DNA of 64,000 nt, from contig NZ_CP120737.1 in NCBI RefSeq assembly GCF_029581195.1, positions 4,069,001-4,133,000 on the forward strand, read 5' to 3'. The position numbers and the translations under genes are program-made. The notes under the pieces are model-generated. The model saw only the letters and a program-made list of their open reading frames with translations. It ran no database searches and had not been told where the DNA came from. Origin of the DNA: Solwaraspora sp. WMMD791. GTDB lineage: Bacteria > Actinomycetota > Actinomycetes > Mycobacteriales > Micromonosporaceae. The stretch's first letter is position 1. Each line of letters opens with the position of its first letter. Of this stretch, positions 46,285-56,051 are shown piece by piece.

Positions 46285-47613
46285 ATGTCAGCCACTGCCG
46301 CGTCGCCCCCGACCGGCCCGGTGCACTGGTCGAACTGGGCCGGCAACCAGCAGGCCACGGTCCGGCAGGTGCTGCGGCCGGCGACCGTCGACGAGCTCTC
46401 CGCCCAGCTGCGGGCCGCCGCCGACGCCGGCGGCCGGGTCAAGCCGGTCGGCAGCGGGCACTCGTTCACCGACATCGCCACCGCCCCCGACCGGCAGCTC
46501 GACCTGAGCGCCCTGGCCACCCCGGTGACGGTGAACACGGGGGCGCGGCTGGTCACCGTACCGGCCGGGATGACGCTGCGCCGGCTCAACGCCCTGCTCG
46601 CCAGCCACCGGCTGGCCCTGCCGAACCTCGGCGACATCGATGCGCAGACCATCGCCGGGGCGATCTCCACCGGCACCCACGGCACCGGCGCCGGGCTGCC
46701 CGGGCTCGCCGGGTTCGTCGACTCCCTCACCATGGTCACCGCCGCCGGCGAGGTGCTGCACTGCTCCGAACGACAACACCCGGACGTGTTCGCCGCCGCC
46801 CGGGTCGGGCTCGGCGCACTCGGCGTACTCGTCGAAGTGACCCTGCGCTGCGTGGACGCCTTCGTGCTGCGCGCCGCCGAACGCCCCGGCACCCTCGCCG
46901 ACGTCCGCGCCACCCTGCCCGAGCTGGCCGACGGCAACGACCACGCCGAGTTCTTCTGGTTCCCGTACACCGACCGGGTGCAGCTGCGGGTCAACAACCG
47001 GACCCCGGTCGACGACCAACCGCTGCCGTCCTGGCGCGGCTGGTTCGACGACGAGTTCATGGCCAACACCGTGCTCGACGGGGTCTGCCGGCTCGGCCGC
47101 GCGATACCCGGCGTCGTGCCGACGTTGAACACGCTCACCGCCCGCGCCGCGGCCACCCGCACCTACACGGGCCGATCCGACCGGGTCTTCTGCAGCCCCC
47201 GCCGGGTGCGGTTCGCCGAGATGGAGTACGCGCTGCCCCGCTCGGCACTCGACCCGGTGTTGACCGCCCTGGCCGACATCGTCGACCGCCTGCCGCACCG
47301 GGTGATGCTGCCGGTGGAGGTACGGTTCGGTGCCGGCGACGACAGCTGGCTGTCACCGGGCCACCGGCAGGACTGCGGGTACGTGGCGGTCCACCAGTAC
47401 ACCGGGATGCCGTACGAGGAGTACTTCCAGGCGTTCGAACGGGTCGCCACCGACCTGGGCGGTCGACCGCACTGGGGCAAACTGCACTGGCGCACCGCCG
47501 AGACGCTCGCGCCGGCGTACCCACGGTTCGCCGACTTCCTGGCGGTCCGTGACCGGCTCGACCCGGGCCGGGTCTTCGCCAACGACTACACCGAGCGGGT
47601 CCTCGGCGGCTGA
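46285..47613 (+). CDS. FAD-dependent aldonolactone oxidase (D-arabinono-1,4-lactone type)
   Basis: About 442 residues. VAO-type FAD domain with GRVKPVGSGHSFTDIA near residue 55, NLGDIDAQTIAGAISTGTHGTG, and the ALO C-terminal domain with GGRPHWGKLHW. The family oxidises sugar-acid lactones at the vitamin C-like step or related polyols. ATG 46285 has GGGAGG upstream; the frame starts further up at 46261 without need. Presumably repressed by the divergent TetR. Confidence 0.9.
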   Translation: MSATAASPPTGPVHWSNWAGNQQATVRQVLRPATVDELSAQLRAAADAGGRVKPVGSGHSFTDIATAPDRQLDLSALATPVTVNTGARLVTVPAGMTLRRLNALLASHRLALPNLGDIDAQTIAGAISTGTHGTGAGLPGLAGFVDSLTMVTAAGEVLHCSERQHPDVFAAARVGLGALGVLVEVTLRCVDAFVLRAAERPGTLADVRATLPELADGNDHAEFFWFPYTDRVQLRVNNRTPVDDQPLPSWRGWFDDEFMANTVLDGVCRLGRAIPGVVPTLNTLTARAAATRTYTGRSDRVFCSPRRVRFAEMEYALPRSALDPVLTALADIVDRLPHRVMLPVEVRFGAGDDSWLSPGHRQDCGYVAVHQYTGMPYEEYFQAFERVATDLGGRPHWGKLHWRTAETLAPAYPRFADFLAVRDRLDPGRVFANDYTERVLGG

Positions 47614-47629
47614 CCGGCGGTCAGCCGCC
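47605..47629. terminator. Bidirectional terminator between oxidase and topA
   Basis: GGCGGCTGACC and GGTCAGCCGCC pair perfectly over 11 bases around a 3-base loop. The hairpin includes the oxidase stop codon and ends 24 bases before the topA stop on the other strand. Confidence 0.75.
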
Positions 47630-47652
47630 CCGGTCCCGGTCAGCCGCCCCGG

Positions 47653-50598
47653 TCAGCCCTCGTCCGGTTGGCCGGTCGCCTTGCGGGCGGTGGTGGCCTT
47701 ACGGGGCGCGGCTTTCTTCGCTGGCGTCGCCTTCGACCCGGTGGCCTTCTTCGTCGCAGTCGACTTCGCCGCCGCCGTCTTCTTCGCGGCGGTCGACTTC
47801 GACGCGGTCGCCTTCTTCGCCGGCGTCGCCTTCTTGGCTGCCGCCTTCTTGCGCGGCGCCGGCCCCTTCGCCCGCTTCTCGGCGAGCATCTCCGAGGCCT
47901 GTTCGATGGTCAGCGACTCCGGGGTCTGGCCCCGCCGCAACGAGGCGTTGCTCTCGCCGTCGGTGACGTACGGACCGAACCGGCCGTCCTTGATCACCAG
48001 TGGCAGTTCGGTGAGCGGGTCCACGCCCATCTCGCGCAGCGGCGGCGCGGCGGCCCGCCGCTGCCGGGTCTTCGGCGCGGCGAGCAACGCCAGCGCCTCG
48101 TCCAGCGAGACGGTGAAGATCTTCTCCTCGGACTCCAGCGACCGGAACTCGTCGCCCTTCTTCACGTACGGGCCGTACCGGCCGGCCGCGGCGAGCACCT
48201 CGGCACCGTCGGGTGCGGTGCCGACCAACCGGGGCAGGGAGAGCAGTTGCAGCGCCTCGGCGATGCTCAACGACTCCGGCGACTGGGAGCGCAGCAGTGA
48301 GGAGCGGCGTTCGCCACTGGCGACGTACGGGCCGAACCGGCCGGACTTCAGCACGATCGGCTCGCCGGTCTCCGGGTGCTCGCCGAGCTTGCGCTCACCG
48401 CCGCCGCCGAGGAACAGCTCGTTGACCTTTTCCGGCGTCAACTCGTCCGGGGCGATCCCTTCCGGCAGCGACACCCGGTCACCGGCGGACCCCGCCGCCT
48501 GCTCCGACCCTTCGCCGCCGGCCTGCTCCGACCCTTCGCCGCCGGCAGCCGTCGAAGTCGGGGTCGGGGCCGGGGCCGGGTTCGGCTGTTCGGCGTTGTC
48601 CGCACCGTCCGCACCGGGCAGGAACCGCTGCAGGTACGGGCCGTACCGGCCGACCCGGACGACGACCTGCCGCCCGTCGTCGTCGACGAACAGCGGGATC
48701 GAGTTGACGCTGCGCGCGTCGATCTCGCCGAGTTTCTCGGTGACCAGCCGCTTCAGGCCGCCGGAGCGGGCCACCGACTGGTCCCCCGCGCTGTCGCTGC
48801 CGAAGTAGAACGAGGTCAGGAAGTCGACCGCCTGGTGGTCGCCGGAGGCGATCTCGTCCAGCTCGTTCTCCATGCTGGCGGTGAAGTTGTAGTCGACCAG
48901 CCGGGGGTAGTGCGTCTCGAGCAGGCCGATCACCGCGAACGCCAGGAACGACGGGATCAGCGCCTGCCCGCGCTTGGCGACGTACCCCCGGTCCTGGATC
49001 GTCTGCATGATCGACGCGTAGGTCGACGGCCGGCCGATGCCCAGCTCCTCCAGCGCCTTGACCAGCGACGCCTCGGTGTAGCGCGCCGGCGGCTGGGTGC
49101 TGTGGCCGACCGCGGCCAGCTCCTGGGCGGTCAGCGGCTGGTCCTTGGTCAGGTTCGGCAGCCGCCGCTCGGCGTCCTCGGCCTCGGCCGACTCGTCGTC
49201 GGAGGACTCGACGTAGGCGCGCAGGAAGCCGGGGTCGGTGATCGTCTTACCGGTGGCGCCGAAGTCGCACTCCTCACCGGCGGTGGAGACCGCCCGGATC
49301 CGCACCGAGACGCTGGAACCGACCGCGTCGGTCATCTGCGAGGCGATGGTCCGCCGCCAGATCAGCTCGTAGAGCTTGAACTCCTCGCCGGACAGCTCGT
49401 TGGCCAGCTCACCGGGGGTGCGGAAGTGGTCGCCGGCGGGCCGGATCGCCTCGTGCGCCTCCTGGGCGTTCTTCACCTTGCCGGTGTAGCGGCGCGGCTC
49501 CGGCGGCACGAACCGGTCGCCGTACAGCTCGGCGACCTGGCTGCGGGCGGCGGCGATCGCCGTCTCCGACAGGTTGACCGAGTCGGTACGCATGTAGGTG
49601 ATGTAGCCGTTCTCGTACAGCCGCTGCGCGGTCCGCATCGTCTGCTGCGAGGAGAACCGCAGCTTGCGGGCCGCCTCCTGCTGCAGCGTGGAGGTGATGA
49701 ACGGGGCGTACGGCCGACGCCGGTACGGCTTCTCCTCGACCCGGGTGACGGTGAACGGCCGGCCGTCCAGCCGGGCCGCCAGACCACGGGCCCCGTCGCC
49801 GTCGAGGTGCACCACCGACGCCTCCGGGCGGACCCGGCCGGTGGTCGGCTCGAAGTCCTTGCCGGTGGCGATCCGGTCCCCGCCGAGCGCGATCAGCATG
49901 GCGGTGAAGCTGCGCGGTCCGTCGGCGTCGGCACCCGTACGGCCGGTCAGCGCCAGGGTGGCCTGGATGTCCCAGTATTCGGCGGTACGGAACGCCATCC
50001 GCTGCCGTTCCCGCTCCACCACGATCCGGGTGGCGACCGACTGCACCCGGCCGGCGGAGAGCCGGGGCATCACCTTCTTCCACAGCACCGGCGAGACTTC
50101 GTAGCCGTACAGCCGGTCCAGGATGCGCCGCGCCTCCTGGGCATCGACCAGGTCCCGGTCGATCTCACGGGGGTTGGCGACGGCGGCCTGGATGGCGGCC
50201 CGGGTGATCTCGTGGAAGACCATCCGCCGGACCGGCACCTTCGGCTTGAGGGTCTCCACCAGGTGCCAGGCGATCGCCTCGCCCTCGCGGTCCTCATCCG
50301 TGGCGAGGAAGACCTCGTCGACCTCCTTGGCCAGCCTGGTCAGCTTGGCGATCTGCTGCTTGCGGTCGGGTGAGACGACGTACAGGGCGGAGAATCCGTT
50401 GTCCACGTCGACGCCGAGCCGGGCCCACGGCTCCTTCTTGTACCGGGCGGGCACGTCGGCGGCATTGCGCGGCAGGTCCCGGACGTGCCCGAGGCTGGCC
50501 TCCACGACGTACCCCGGGCCAAGGTAGCCCGAGATCGTCTTGGCCTTCGCCGGCGATTCGACGATGACCAGACGGCTGTTTGAGGTGTTGCTCGGCAC
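47653..50598 (-). CDS. topA: DNA topoisomerase I
   Basis: About 981 residues. Toprim domain LVIVESPAKAKTISGYLG, acidic DEDREGEAIAW, and catalytic Tyr in YITYMRTDSVN (about residue 335). No zinc-finger Cys; instead a series of GRYGPYL/GRFGPYV repeats (four or five) and a Lys/Ala/Thr-rich tail of about 70 residues, as in other actinobacteria. It relaxes negative supercoils. GTG 50598 (AGGAG four to five bases upstream) is chosen over 50655. Confidence 0.97.
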   Translation of the reverse strand: MPSNTSNSRLVIVESPAKAKTISGYLGPGYVVEASLGHVRDLPRNAADVPARYKKEPWARLGVDVDNGFSALYVVSPDRKQQIAKLTRLAKEVDEVFLATDEDREGEAIAWHLVETLKPKVPVRRMVFHEITRAAIQAAVANPREIDRDLVDAQEARRILDRLYGYEVSPVLWKKVMPRLSAGRVQSVATRIVVERERQRMAFRTAEYWDIQATLALTGRTGADADGPRSFTAMLIALGGDRIATGKDFEPTTGRVRPEASVVHLDGDGARGLAARLDGRPFTVTRVEEKPYRRRPYAPFITSTLQQEAARKLRFSSQQTMRTAQRLYENGYITYMRTDSVNLSETAIAAARSQVAELYGDRFVPPEPRRYTGKVKNAQEAHEAIRPAGDHFRTPGELANELSGEEFKLYELIWRRTIASQMTDAVGSSVSVRIRAVSTAGEECDFGATGKTITDPGFLRAYVESSDDESAEAEDAERRLPNLTKDQPLTAQELAAVGHSTQPPARYTEASLVKALEELGIGRPSTYASIMQTIQDRGYVAKRGQALIPSFLAFAVIGLLETHYPRLVDYNFTASMENELDEIASGDHQAVDFLTSFYFGSDSAGDQSVARSGGLKRLVTEKLGEIDARSVNSIPLFVDDDGRQVVVRVGRYGPYLQRFLPGADGADNAEQPNPAPAPTPTSTAAGGEGSEQAGGEGSEQAAGSAGDRVSLPEGIAPDELTPEKVNELFLGGGGERKLGEHPETGEPIVLKSGRFGPYVASGERRSSLLRSQSPESLSIAEALQLLSLPRLVGTAPDGAEVLAAAGRYGPYVKKGDEFRSLESEEKIFTVSLDEALALLAAPKTRQRRAAAPPLREMGVDPLTELPLVIKDGRFGPYVTDGESNASLRRGQTPESLTIEQASEMLAEKRAKGPAPRKKAAAKKATPAKKATASKSTAAKKTAAAKSTATKKATGSKATPAKKAAPRKATTARKATGQPDEG

Positions 50599-51008
50599 TT
50601 CTCTCCTGACCTCGACCCAGTCAGGTCGCTGCCCGCAGGGCAGCGACCCAGCCACTCCGGGCTGCTGGTGACAGGCAGCGGCCCAGATCGACCGGCGCCC
50701 GCCACGGCGGGCGGGCGACAGTCACGACGTCCAACGTAACGCGAACCCGGGGCCGGTGGAGCACACGCACACCAGCCGTACGCCCGATTCGCCTCGGTCG
50801 TCCGGTTGTTCCTTCGCAGCCGACCAGCAGCCCGCCCGACGCTGAACCAGCTCGTGCCCACCGCACCAACGGCGACACGGTACACCGAACGGTAGGCGTG
50901 ACGTGGCGCACCGCACCGGATCGAACCTGGCCAGTGACTCCGACGCGTACCTGCCCGCCCACCGACAGGTACGGGTCGGGCCCGGGGTGGGCCGCCGAGC
51001 GGCCCTGG
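50599..51008. other. Intergenic region upstream of topA
   Basis: About 410 bases without a credible gene in any frame; the topA promoter should be here. I see no repeat or hairpin that stands out. Confidence 0.45.
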
Positions 51009-51689
51009 TCACGCCCAGCCGTCGACCGGGGCGGCGGCGGGCCGGTCGCCGAGCAACTCGGCCAGCCGGGTCAGCCGCCGGCGGCCGACGATCCGGTACG
51101 CCGGACCACCCGAACCGGCGTCCAGCAGTACCGCCGGCAGGCCGATCGCGGCGAGCGCCGCGCCTACCTGGGGCCAGTTGTCGGCGTCCGCGACGTCCAG
51201 GCCGAGCCGGTAGCCGAGCTGGTCGCGCAGGCCCGCGGCGGCCGCCCACAGCCGGAGCCGCTGCCCGGCCAGGTGGAAGCCCGTCGGCGGCCGCTTGACC
51301 AGCCGCTCGTCCTCATCACCGGGCTCCGGCCCGGCAGCCTCGTTGGTGCGGTGGGCATCGGGCGGCGGGTGCAGCCAGCCGGCCCCCAGCCGGGCCAGCA
51401 CCGCCGTGTAGGCGGTCCGCACCACCAGGCCGCCGCCCTCCGGCAGTTGCCGCCAGTTCGGCGTCAGCCCCCGTAGCCGCAGCTCGGCCACCAGCACGTG
51501 CACCCGCCAGGGATCGTCGACCCGCACCGACACCCGGACCGTACCGCCCATCCGGCTGATCTGGCCCGGCCCGGCGAGCAGGCCCGCCAGGTCACCCGGC
51601 GTCGGATCGACCGCCGCGACCCCGAACAGGGACAGCTGCCGCGCGGTCAGGGCACCGGCGGACGGCTCGACCGGCGGGGTCAGCGACAC
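51009..51689 (-). CDS. Conserved hypothetical protein
   Basis: 226 residues, soluble, no domain I can name. Parts look like two repeated alpha/beta units (VRVSVRVDDPWRVHVLVAELRLRG; LVVRTAYTAVLARLGAGWL). The C-terminus has RLTRLAELLGDRP. The GTG start overlaps the lipoprotein gene's end by 10 bases, so the two are probably one operon. Confidence 0.7.
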   Translation of the reverse strand: MSLTPPVEPSAGALTARQLSLFGVAAVDPTPGDLAGLLAGPGQISRMGGTVRVSVRVDDPWRVHVLVAELRLRGLTPNWRQLPEGGGLVVRTAYTAVLARLGAGWLHPPPDAHRTNEAAGPEPGDEDERLVKRPPTGFHLAGQRLRLWAAAAGLRDQLGYRLGLDVADADNWPQVGAALAAIGLPAVLLDAGSGGPAYRIVGRRRLTRLAELLGDRPAAAPVDGWA

Positions 51690-52210
51690 TCCGGGACCTC
51701 GTCGAAGGCCCGGTTGAGTTCGGCGGAATCCAACGAGCTGGTGTCCAGCGCGCTGCGCTGGTAGTCGTCGGTGAGCGTGGCCAGCACCGCCTCGACCCCG
51801 TCGTAGAAGGTCTCCGAGGGGCCGCTGGCGTCCAGCCCGGCGATCCCCTCCTCGGCCTTACCGTACGCGTCCCGGACCGCACTCAGCGACGCGACGAAGC
51901 CGGTGGCGACCTGCTCGCCCTGGTCGGCGTCGGGGATTCCGGCGTCGGCCACCCGGGTCCGGGCGGTCTCGGTGGCGGCTTCCGCCCCGGCAAGCAGCCG
52001 GACCAGGTTCTCCTGGGCCTGCGCCGGGGTGGTCTGCGCCGTCATCTGCTGCTGGGTGCTGCTGGTCAGGTTGCTGATCTCCGTCCGCCACGGGCGCAGC
52101 GCGGTGCAGACCTCAGCGGCCCACACGACCGGGCTCGGCCCACCGCCGCAGGCGGCCAGAGTCAGTACGGCGACGACGAGCACCACTGTGGTCCGGGCGG
52201 TGGATACCAC
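51680..52210 (-). CDS. Putative secreted lipoprotein
   Basis: About 176 residues. Lipobox LTLAACGGG with Cys at residue 21 after VVLVVAVLTLAAC. The mature part is helical and polar (STQQQMTAQTTPAQAQENL). GTG 52210 is preferred because GGGAG, embedded in the upstream ATGGGAGCG, stands eight bases before it; ATG 52225 is an alternative. No family recognised. Confidence 0.75.
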   Translation of the reverse strand: MVSTARTTVVLVVAVLTLAACGGGPSPVVWAAEVCTALRPWRTEISNLTSSTQQQMTAQTTPAQAQENLVRLLAGAEAATETARTRVADAGIPDADQGEQVATGFVASLSAVRDAYGKAEEGIAGLDASGPSETFYDGVEAVLATLTDDYQRSALDTSSLDSAELNRAFDEVPECR

Positions 52211-52354
52211 GTGGTGCGCTCCCATGATGTGCAGCGTACGCACCGGCGCCGACAGCCGTACGGCCCGCCGCCGGTGGCACGATACGTCGATGCCGGTGGC
52301 CCCGGGCGGCCCACCCACGAGGGGTACGCGGGCCGCCCGGGGCCACCGGATGGA

Positions 52355-54748
52355 TCAGACGCTCACCCGCTCCGATTCCGAGCCGGTGGCACCGCCGCCG
52401 GCCGGGCCGTCGCCGATGTTCTCGCCCATCGCCATCGGCTTGCGCTTGGTGAACACCACGGCGGCCACCACGATCAGCGTGGCCACCACCGCGATGGTGA
52501 TCCGCAGCGGGTCGTTCTGGTCGGTCCCGACGCCCCACATGATCACGGCGGGCGCGATCAGCAGCGCCACCAGGTTCATCACCTTCAGCAGTGGGTTGAT
52601 CGCCGGGCCGGCGGTGTCCTTGAACGGGTCGCCGACGGTGTCACCGATGACCGTGGCGGCGTGCGCCTCGGAGCCCTTGCCGCCGTGCGCGCCGTCCTCG
52701 ACCAGCTTCTTGGCGTTGTCCCAGGCACCACCGGAGTTGGCCAGGAAGACCGCCATCAGCACACCGGTGCCGATCGCCCCGGCCAGGTACGCGGCGAGCG
52801 CACCGGCACCCAGGCCGAAGCCGACCGCGATCGGTGCCAGCACCGCCAGCAGACCCGGGGTGAGCAGTTCCCGCTGGGCGTCGCGGGTGCAGATGTCGAC
52901 GACCTTGCCGTACTCCGGCCGTTCGGTCCGTTCCATGATCCCGGGGTGCTCCCGGAACTGGCGACGGACCTCCATCACGACGGCGCCGGCGGAGCGCGAC
53001 ACCGCGTTGATCGCCAGGCCGGAGAAGAGGAAGACCACCGCGGCACCGATGATCAGGCCGACCAGGTTGCCCGGGTTGGCGACGTTGAGCGAGTCGGCCA
53101 GGTACGCCGGGACGTCGTCGATGCCGGCGTCGTTGAGCGCGATGCTGACCGTGTCGGTGTAGGAGCCGAACAGCGCGGTCGCGGCGAGTACGGCGGTCGC
53201 GATCGCGATGCCCTTGGTGATCGCCTTGGTGGTGTTGCCGACCGCGTCGAGCTCGGTGAGGGTGCGGGCCCCGGCCTCGTCGATGTCGCCGGACATCTCG
53301 GCGATGCCCTGCGCGTTGTCGGAGATCGGGCCGAAGGTGTCCATCGCCACGATCACGCCGACCGTGGTGAGCAAACCGGTGCCGGCCAGCGCCACGGCGA
53401 ACAGCGACAGGGTGATGGAGCCGCCGCCGAGCAGGAACGCGCCGAACACGGCGGCGCCGACCAGCAGCGCCGAGTAGACCGCCGACTCCAGGCCGACGCT
53501 GATGCCGGCCAGGATGACGGTCGCCGGGCCGGTCAGCGAGCTCTTGCCGATGTCCTGCACCGGGCGGCGGTGCACCTCGGTGAAGTAGCCGGTGAGCAGC
53601 TGGATCGCGGCGGCCAGCACGATGCCGATGATCACGGAGCCGATGGCCAGGCCGGCCGGGGACAGCGGCAGGTCCACACCGTCGTCGACGCCGAGCTGCG
53701 TACGCCAGTCGTCGCCGAGCAGGTCGGTCCAGCTGCCGGGCAGGTAGAGGAACGCGGCGATGGCGACCAGTACGGCGGCGAGCACCGCCGAGGTGAAGAA
53801 GGCCCGGTTGATCGCCACCATGCCGTTGCGGTCCGACGGACGCAACCGGGTGATCAGTACGCCGAACAGCGCGATCACCGCGCCGATGGTGGAGACGATC
53901 AGCGGGAAGACCAGGCCCTCCTCGCCGAACGCGGCCCGGCCCAGGATCAGGGCGGCGACCAGGGTCACCGCGTACGACTCGAACAGGTCGGCGGCCATGC
54001 CGGCGCAGTCACCGACGTTGTCGCCCACGTTGTCGGCGATGGTCGCCGGGTTGCGGGCGTCGTCCTCCGGGATGCCCTGCTCCACCTTGCCGACCAGGTC
54101 GGCACCGACGTCGGCGGCCTTGGTGAAGATGCCGCCGCCGACCCGCATGAACATGGCCAGCAGGGCGGCACCGAAGCCGAAGCCCTCGAGGACGGTCGGC
54201 GCGTCGACCCGGTAGATGACCACCACCAGGGCCGCGCCGAACAGGCCGAGACCCACCGTCAGGAAGCCGACCACGCCGCCGGTGCGGAAGGCGATCTTCA
54301 TCGCGTTCTCCCGGCCGCCGGCCCCGGCACCGGCCGCGGCGGCGACCCGCAGGTTCGCCCGGGTGGCCAGGGCCATCCCGGCGCCGCCGATGAAGGCGCT
54401 GAACACCGCGCCCACCACGAAGAAGGCGGACCGGCCGATCTTCACCATCGTCTCGCTGCCCTGTGTCTCGTGGACGGGCAGCAGGAAGAGCAGTACGACG
54501 GCGAGTACGACGAACACGCCGAGGGTCTTGAACTGGCGGAACAGGTACGCCGACGCGCCTTCCTGCACGGCGCCGGCGATCTCCTGCATGTTCGTGGTGC
54601 CCTTACCGGTCGCCAGCACCGCCCGTACCAGGGCGGCGGCGAAACCCAGCGCCACCAGCGCGATGACCGCGGCGATGACGACGTACGTCAGGTGTGAGCC
54701 GGTAAGGGACAGCCCGCCGCCTTCAGCGGCCAAGGTGGTCCGGGACAT
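52355..54748 (-). CDS. hppA: Membrane H+-translocating pyrophosphatase
   Basis: 797 residues with about sixteen membrane helices. Pyrophosphate-binding DVGADLVGKVEQGIPEDD, GDNVGDCAGMAADLFE and the C-terminal GDTVGDPFKDTAGPAINPLLK are intact. The helix-12 signature is GNTTKAITKG: Lys at the position that is Ala in potassium-dependent enzymes, so this should be the K+-independent H+ pump type. It couples PPi hydrolysis to proton export. ATG 54748 has AGGAGG six bases upstream. Probably transcribed from the TAGAGT-type promoter upstream. Confidence 0.95.
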   Translation of the reverse strand: MSRTTLAAEGGGLSLTGSHLTYVVIAAVIALVALGFAAALVRAVLATGKGTTNMQEIAGAVQEGASAYLFRQFKTLGVFVVLAVVLLFLLPVHETQGSETMVKIGRSAFFVVGAVFSAFIGGAGMALATRANLRVAAAAGAGAGGRENAMKIAFRTGGVVGFLTVGLGLFGAALVVVIYRVDAPTVLEGFGFGAALLAMFMRVGGGIFTKAADVGADLVGKVEQGIPEDDARNPATIADNVGDNVGDCAGMAADLFESYAVTLVAALILGRAAFGEEGLVFPLIVSTIGAVIALFGVLITRLRPSDRNGMVAINRAFFTSAVLAAVLVAIAAFLYLPGSWTDLLGDDWRTQLGVDDGVDLPLSPAGLAIGSVIIGIVLAAAIQLLTGYFTEVHRRPVQDIGKSSLTGPATVILAGISVGLESAVYSALLVGAAVFGAFLLGGGSITLSLFAVALAGTGLLTTVGVIVAMDTFGPISDNAQGIAEMSGDIDEAGARTLTELDAVGNTTKAITKGIAIATAVLAATALFGSYTDTVSIALNDAGIDDVPAYLADSLNVANPGNLVGLIIGAAVVFLFSGLAINAVSRSAGAVVMEVRRQFREHPGIMERTERPEYGKVVDICTRDAQRELLTPGLLAVLAPIAVGFGLGAGALAAYLAGAIGTGVLMAVFLANSGGAWDNAKKLVEDGAHGGKGSEAHAATVIGDTVGDPFKDTAGPAINPLLKVMNLVALLIAPAVIMWGVGTDQNDPLRITIAVVATLIVVAAVVFTKRKPMAMGENIGDGPAGGGATGSESERVSV

Positions 54749-55112
54749 CAGTGTCCTCCTGTACCGAACGCTCGCCCCGGCCGGTGGACGAACCGTCGGG
54801 GCGACTCCACGCGGGGAGCAACGAGGTCTGCTGGCGCCCACGGTTTGTGGGGCCAGGACAGTTGGTGATAACCCGCGTACTCTAGCGGCCCGAGGTAAGC
54901 CAGGTCACACCGTCTACCCACCCAGTTGTGGATCATTCTCGCAGGCAGCGGGAATTGTGTGACGACCGATGTTGATCTTCGTCGGTTTGGGCGGACCCGT
55001 CGGTGTTGCGCTCAGTGGCATCGGCGCTGCGGTAGGTGGCATCGATGGCCGCGCTCAGCGGCAGGATGGATCAGCCGCACGAACGGATCAGCGGCCCGAT
55101 GGGATCGACGCT
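54749..55112. promoter_or_regulatory. hppA upstream region with candidate promoter
   Basis: 364 bases without a gene. The minus strand has TAGAGT at 54884-54879, a good actinobacterial -10, about 130 bases before the hppA start; GTGACC about 18 bases further up is a poor -35. Otherwise I see only imperfect GCTCAGYGGCA repeats near 55010-55070. Confidence 0.4.
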
Positions 55113-55547
55113 TCAGCGGCCGACCGGCCAGACCATCCGTACCTCGGTGCCGATGCCCTCGTCGACCGGGCGCACCTGCAGATCCTCGACGAAGCCGGCC
55201 AGCAGCGCGAAGCCCACGCCGACGGTCAACGCCTCGTCGGTCAGCGACTCGTCGGCCAACTCGTCCGGCGGCAACGCGCTGAGCCCCAGACCAGCCTCGA
55301 TCGGCGCCCGGTCGATCACCCGTACGGTGTACGTCTCCTCATCGGACATCTCGACCTGCACCAGGTCGGTCAGCCCGTACTGGCGGTGCAGGGCGACCGC
55401 CCGGGTGCACGCTTCACCGATCGCCAACCGCACCTCGTCGAGCAGCTCCTCGGCGACGCCGGCACGACGCGCGACAGCAACGCCGACCAGGCGCGCGGTG
55501 CGCACGTGCACCGGCGCCGGGGAGAACGACAGGCGGACCGTGGCCAT
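55113..55547 (-). CDS. RsbW-like ATPase-fold protein, degenerate
   Basis: About 144 residues of the HATPase_c/anti-sigma-factor type: LSFSPAPVHVRTARLVGVAVARRAG, LLDEVRLAIGEACTRAVALH, VRVIDRAP. The N-box normally reads EAxxNAxxH; here it is EACTRAVALH, Arg replacing the metal-binding Asn, and the DxGxG loop is DRAPIEAGLG. Kinase activity is therefore doubtful. ATG 55547 overlaps the STAS gene stop (TGATG). Confidence 0.8.
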   Translation of the reverse strand: MATVRLSFSPAPVHVRTARLVGVAVARRAGVAEELLDEVRLAIGEACTRAVALHRQYGLTDLVQVEMSDEETYTVRVIDRAPIEAGLGLSALPPDELADESLTDEALTVGVGFALLAGFVEDLQVRPVDEGIGTEVRMVWPVGR

Positions 55548-55918
55548 CACGCCGTCGGAGCTACGCCGAGTGGGCCGTCCGGTCCGTCACCGGTGGCGGC
55601 CTCGACCGTCGGGAAGATCGGGAAGACCTGGTCCAGCGCGGTGATCCGGAAGATCTTCAACAACGGCTCCTTGTCGCAGACCAGCCCGAAGGTGCCGCCG
55701 GCGGGGCGCAGCCGCTTGAGCGCGCCGACCAGCACACCGAGTCCGGTGGAGTCGAGGAAGTCGACCCGCCGCAGATCCACCACGATCTTGCGACTGCCGG
55801 CGTCGATCAGCTCGATCAGCCGTTCCCGCAGGCGTGGAGCGGTGTAGACGTCCACCTCGCCGCCGACTTCCAGCACCGTGTGCTCGCCCGCCGTGCGAGT
55901 CGACAACGACAGCTCCAT
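55547..55918 (-). CDS. STAS-domain anti-sigma-factor antagonist
   Basis: 123 residues. SpoIIAA/RsbV-like: [59 protein letters not shown]. The Ser in DFLDSTGLG is the usual phosphorylation site. ATG 55918 with GGAGGAG four bases upstream. It is transcribed ahead of the RsbW-like gene, the usual partner-switch order. Confidence 0.92.
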   Translation of the reverse strand: MELSLSTRTAGEHTVLEVGGEVDVYTAPRLRERLIELIDAGSRKIVVDLRRVDFLDSTGLGVLVGALKRLRPAGGTFGLVCDKEPLLKIFRITALDQVFPIFPTVEAATGDGPDGPLGVAPTA

Positions 55919-56051
55919 CGGTCTCCTCCTCGGCTGCGACGCGTGCTGTTGGCATCTAACCACCGACCGGCACACCCGCGCCGCGCGGCTGCCGGTCGAC
56001 GACGTCCGCCCCGGGGTGCCGACGTCCGCACACCAGTGCGAGAGTGCATTG

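Noticed and set aside
52211-54697. 828-codon plus-strand frame opposite hppA
   Set aside because: Composed of Gly/Arg/Asp/His repeats mirroring membrane-protein codons; hppA on the other strand has complete family motifs.
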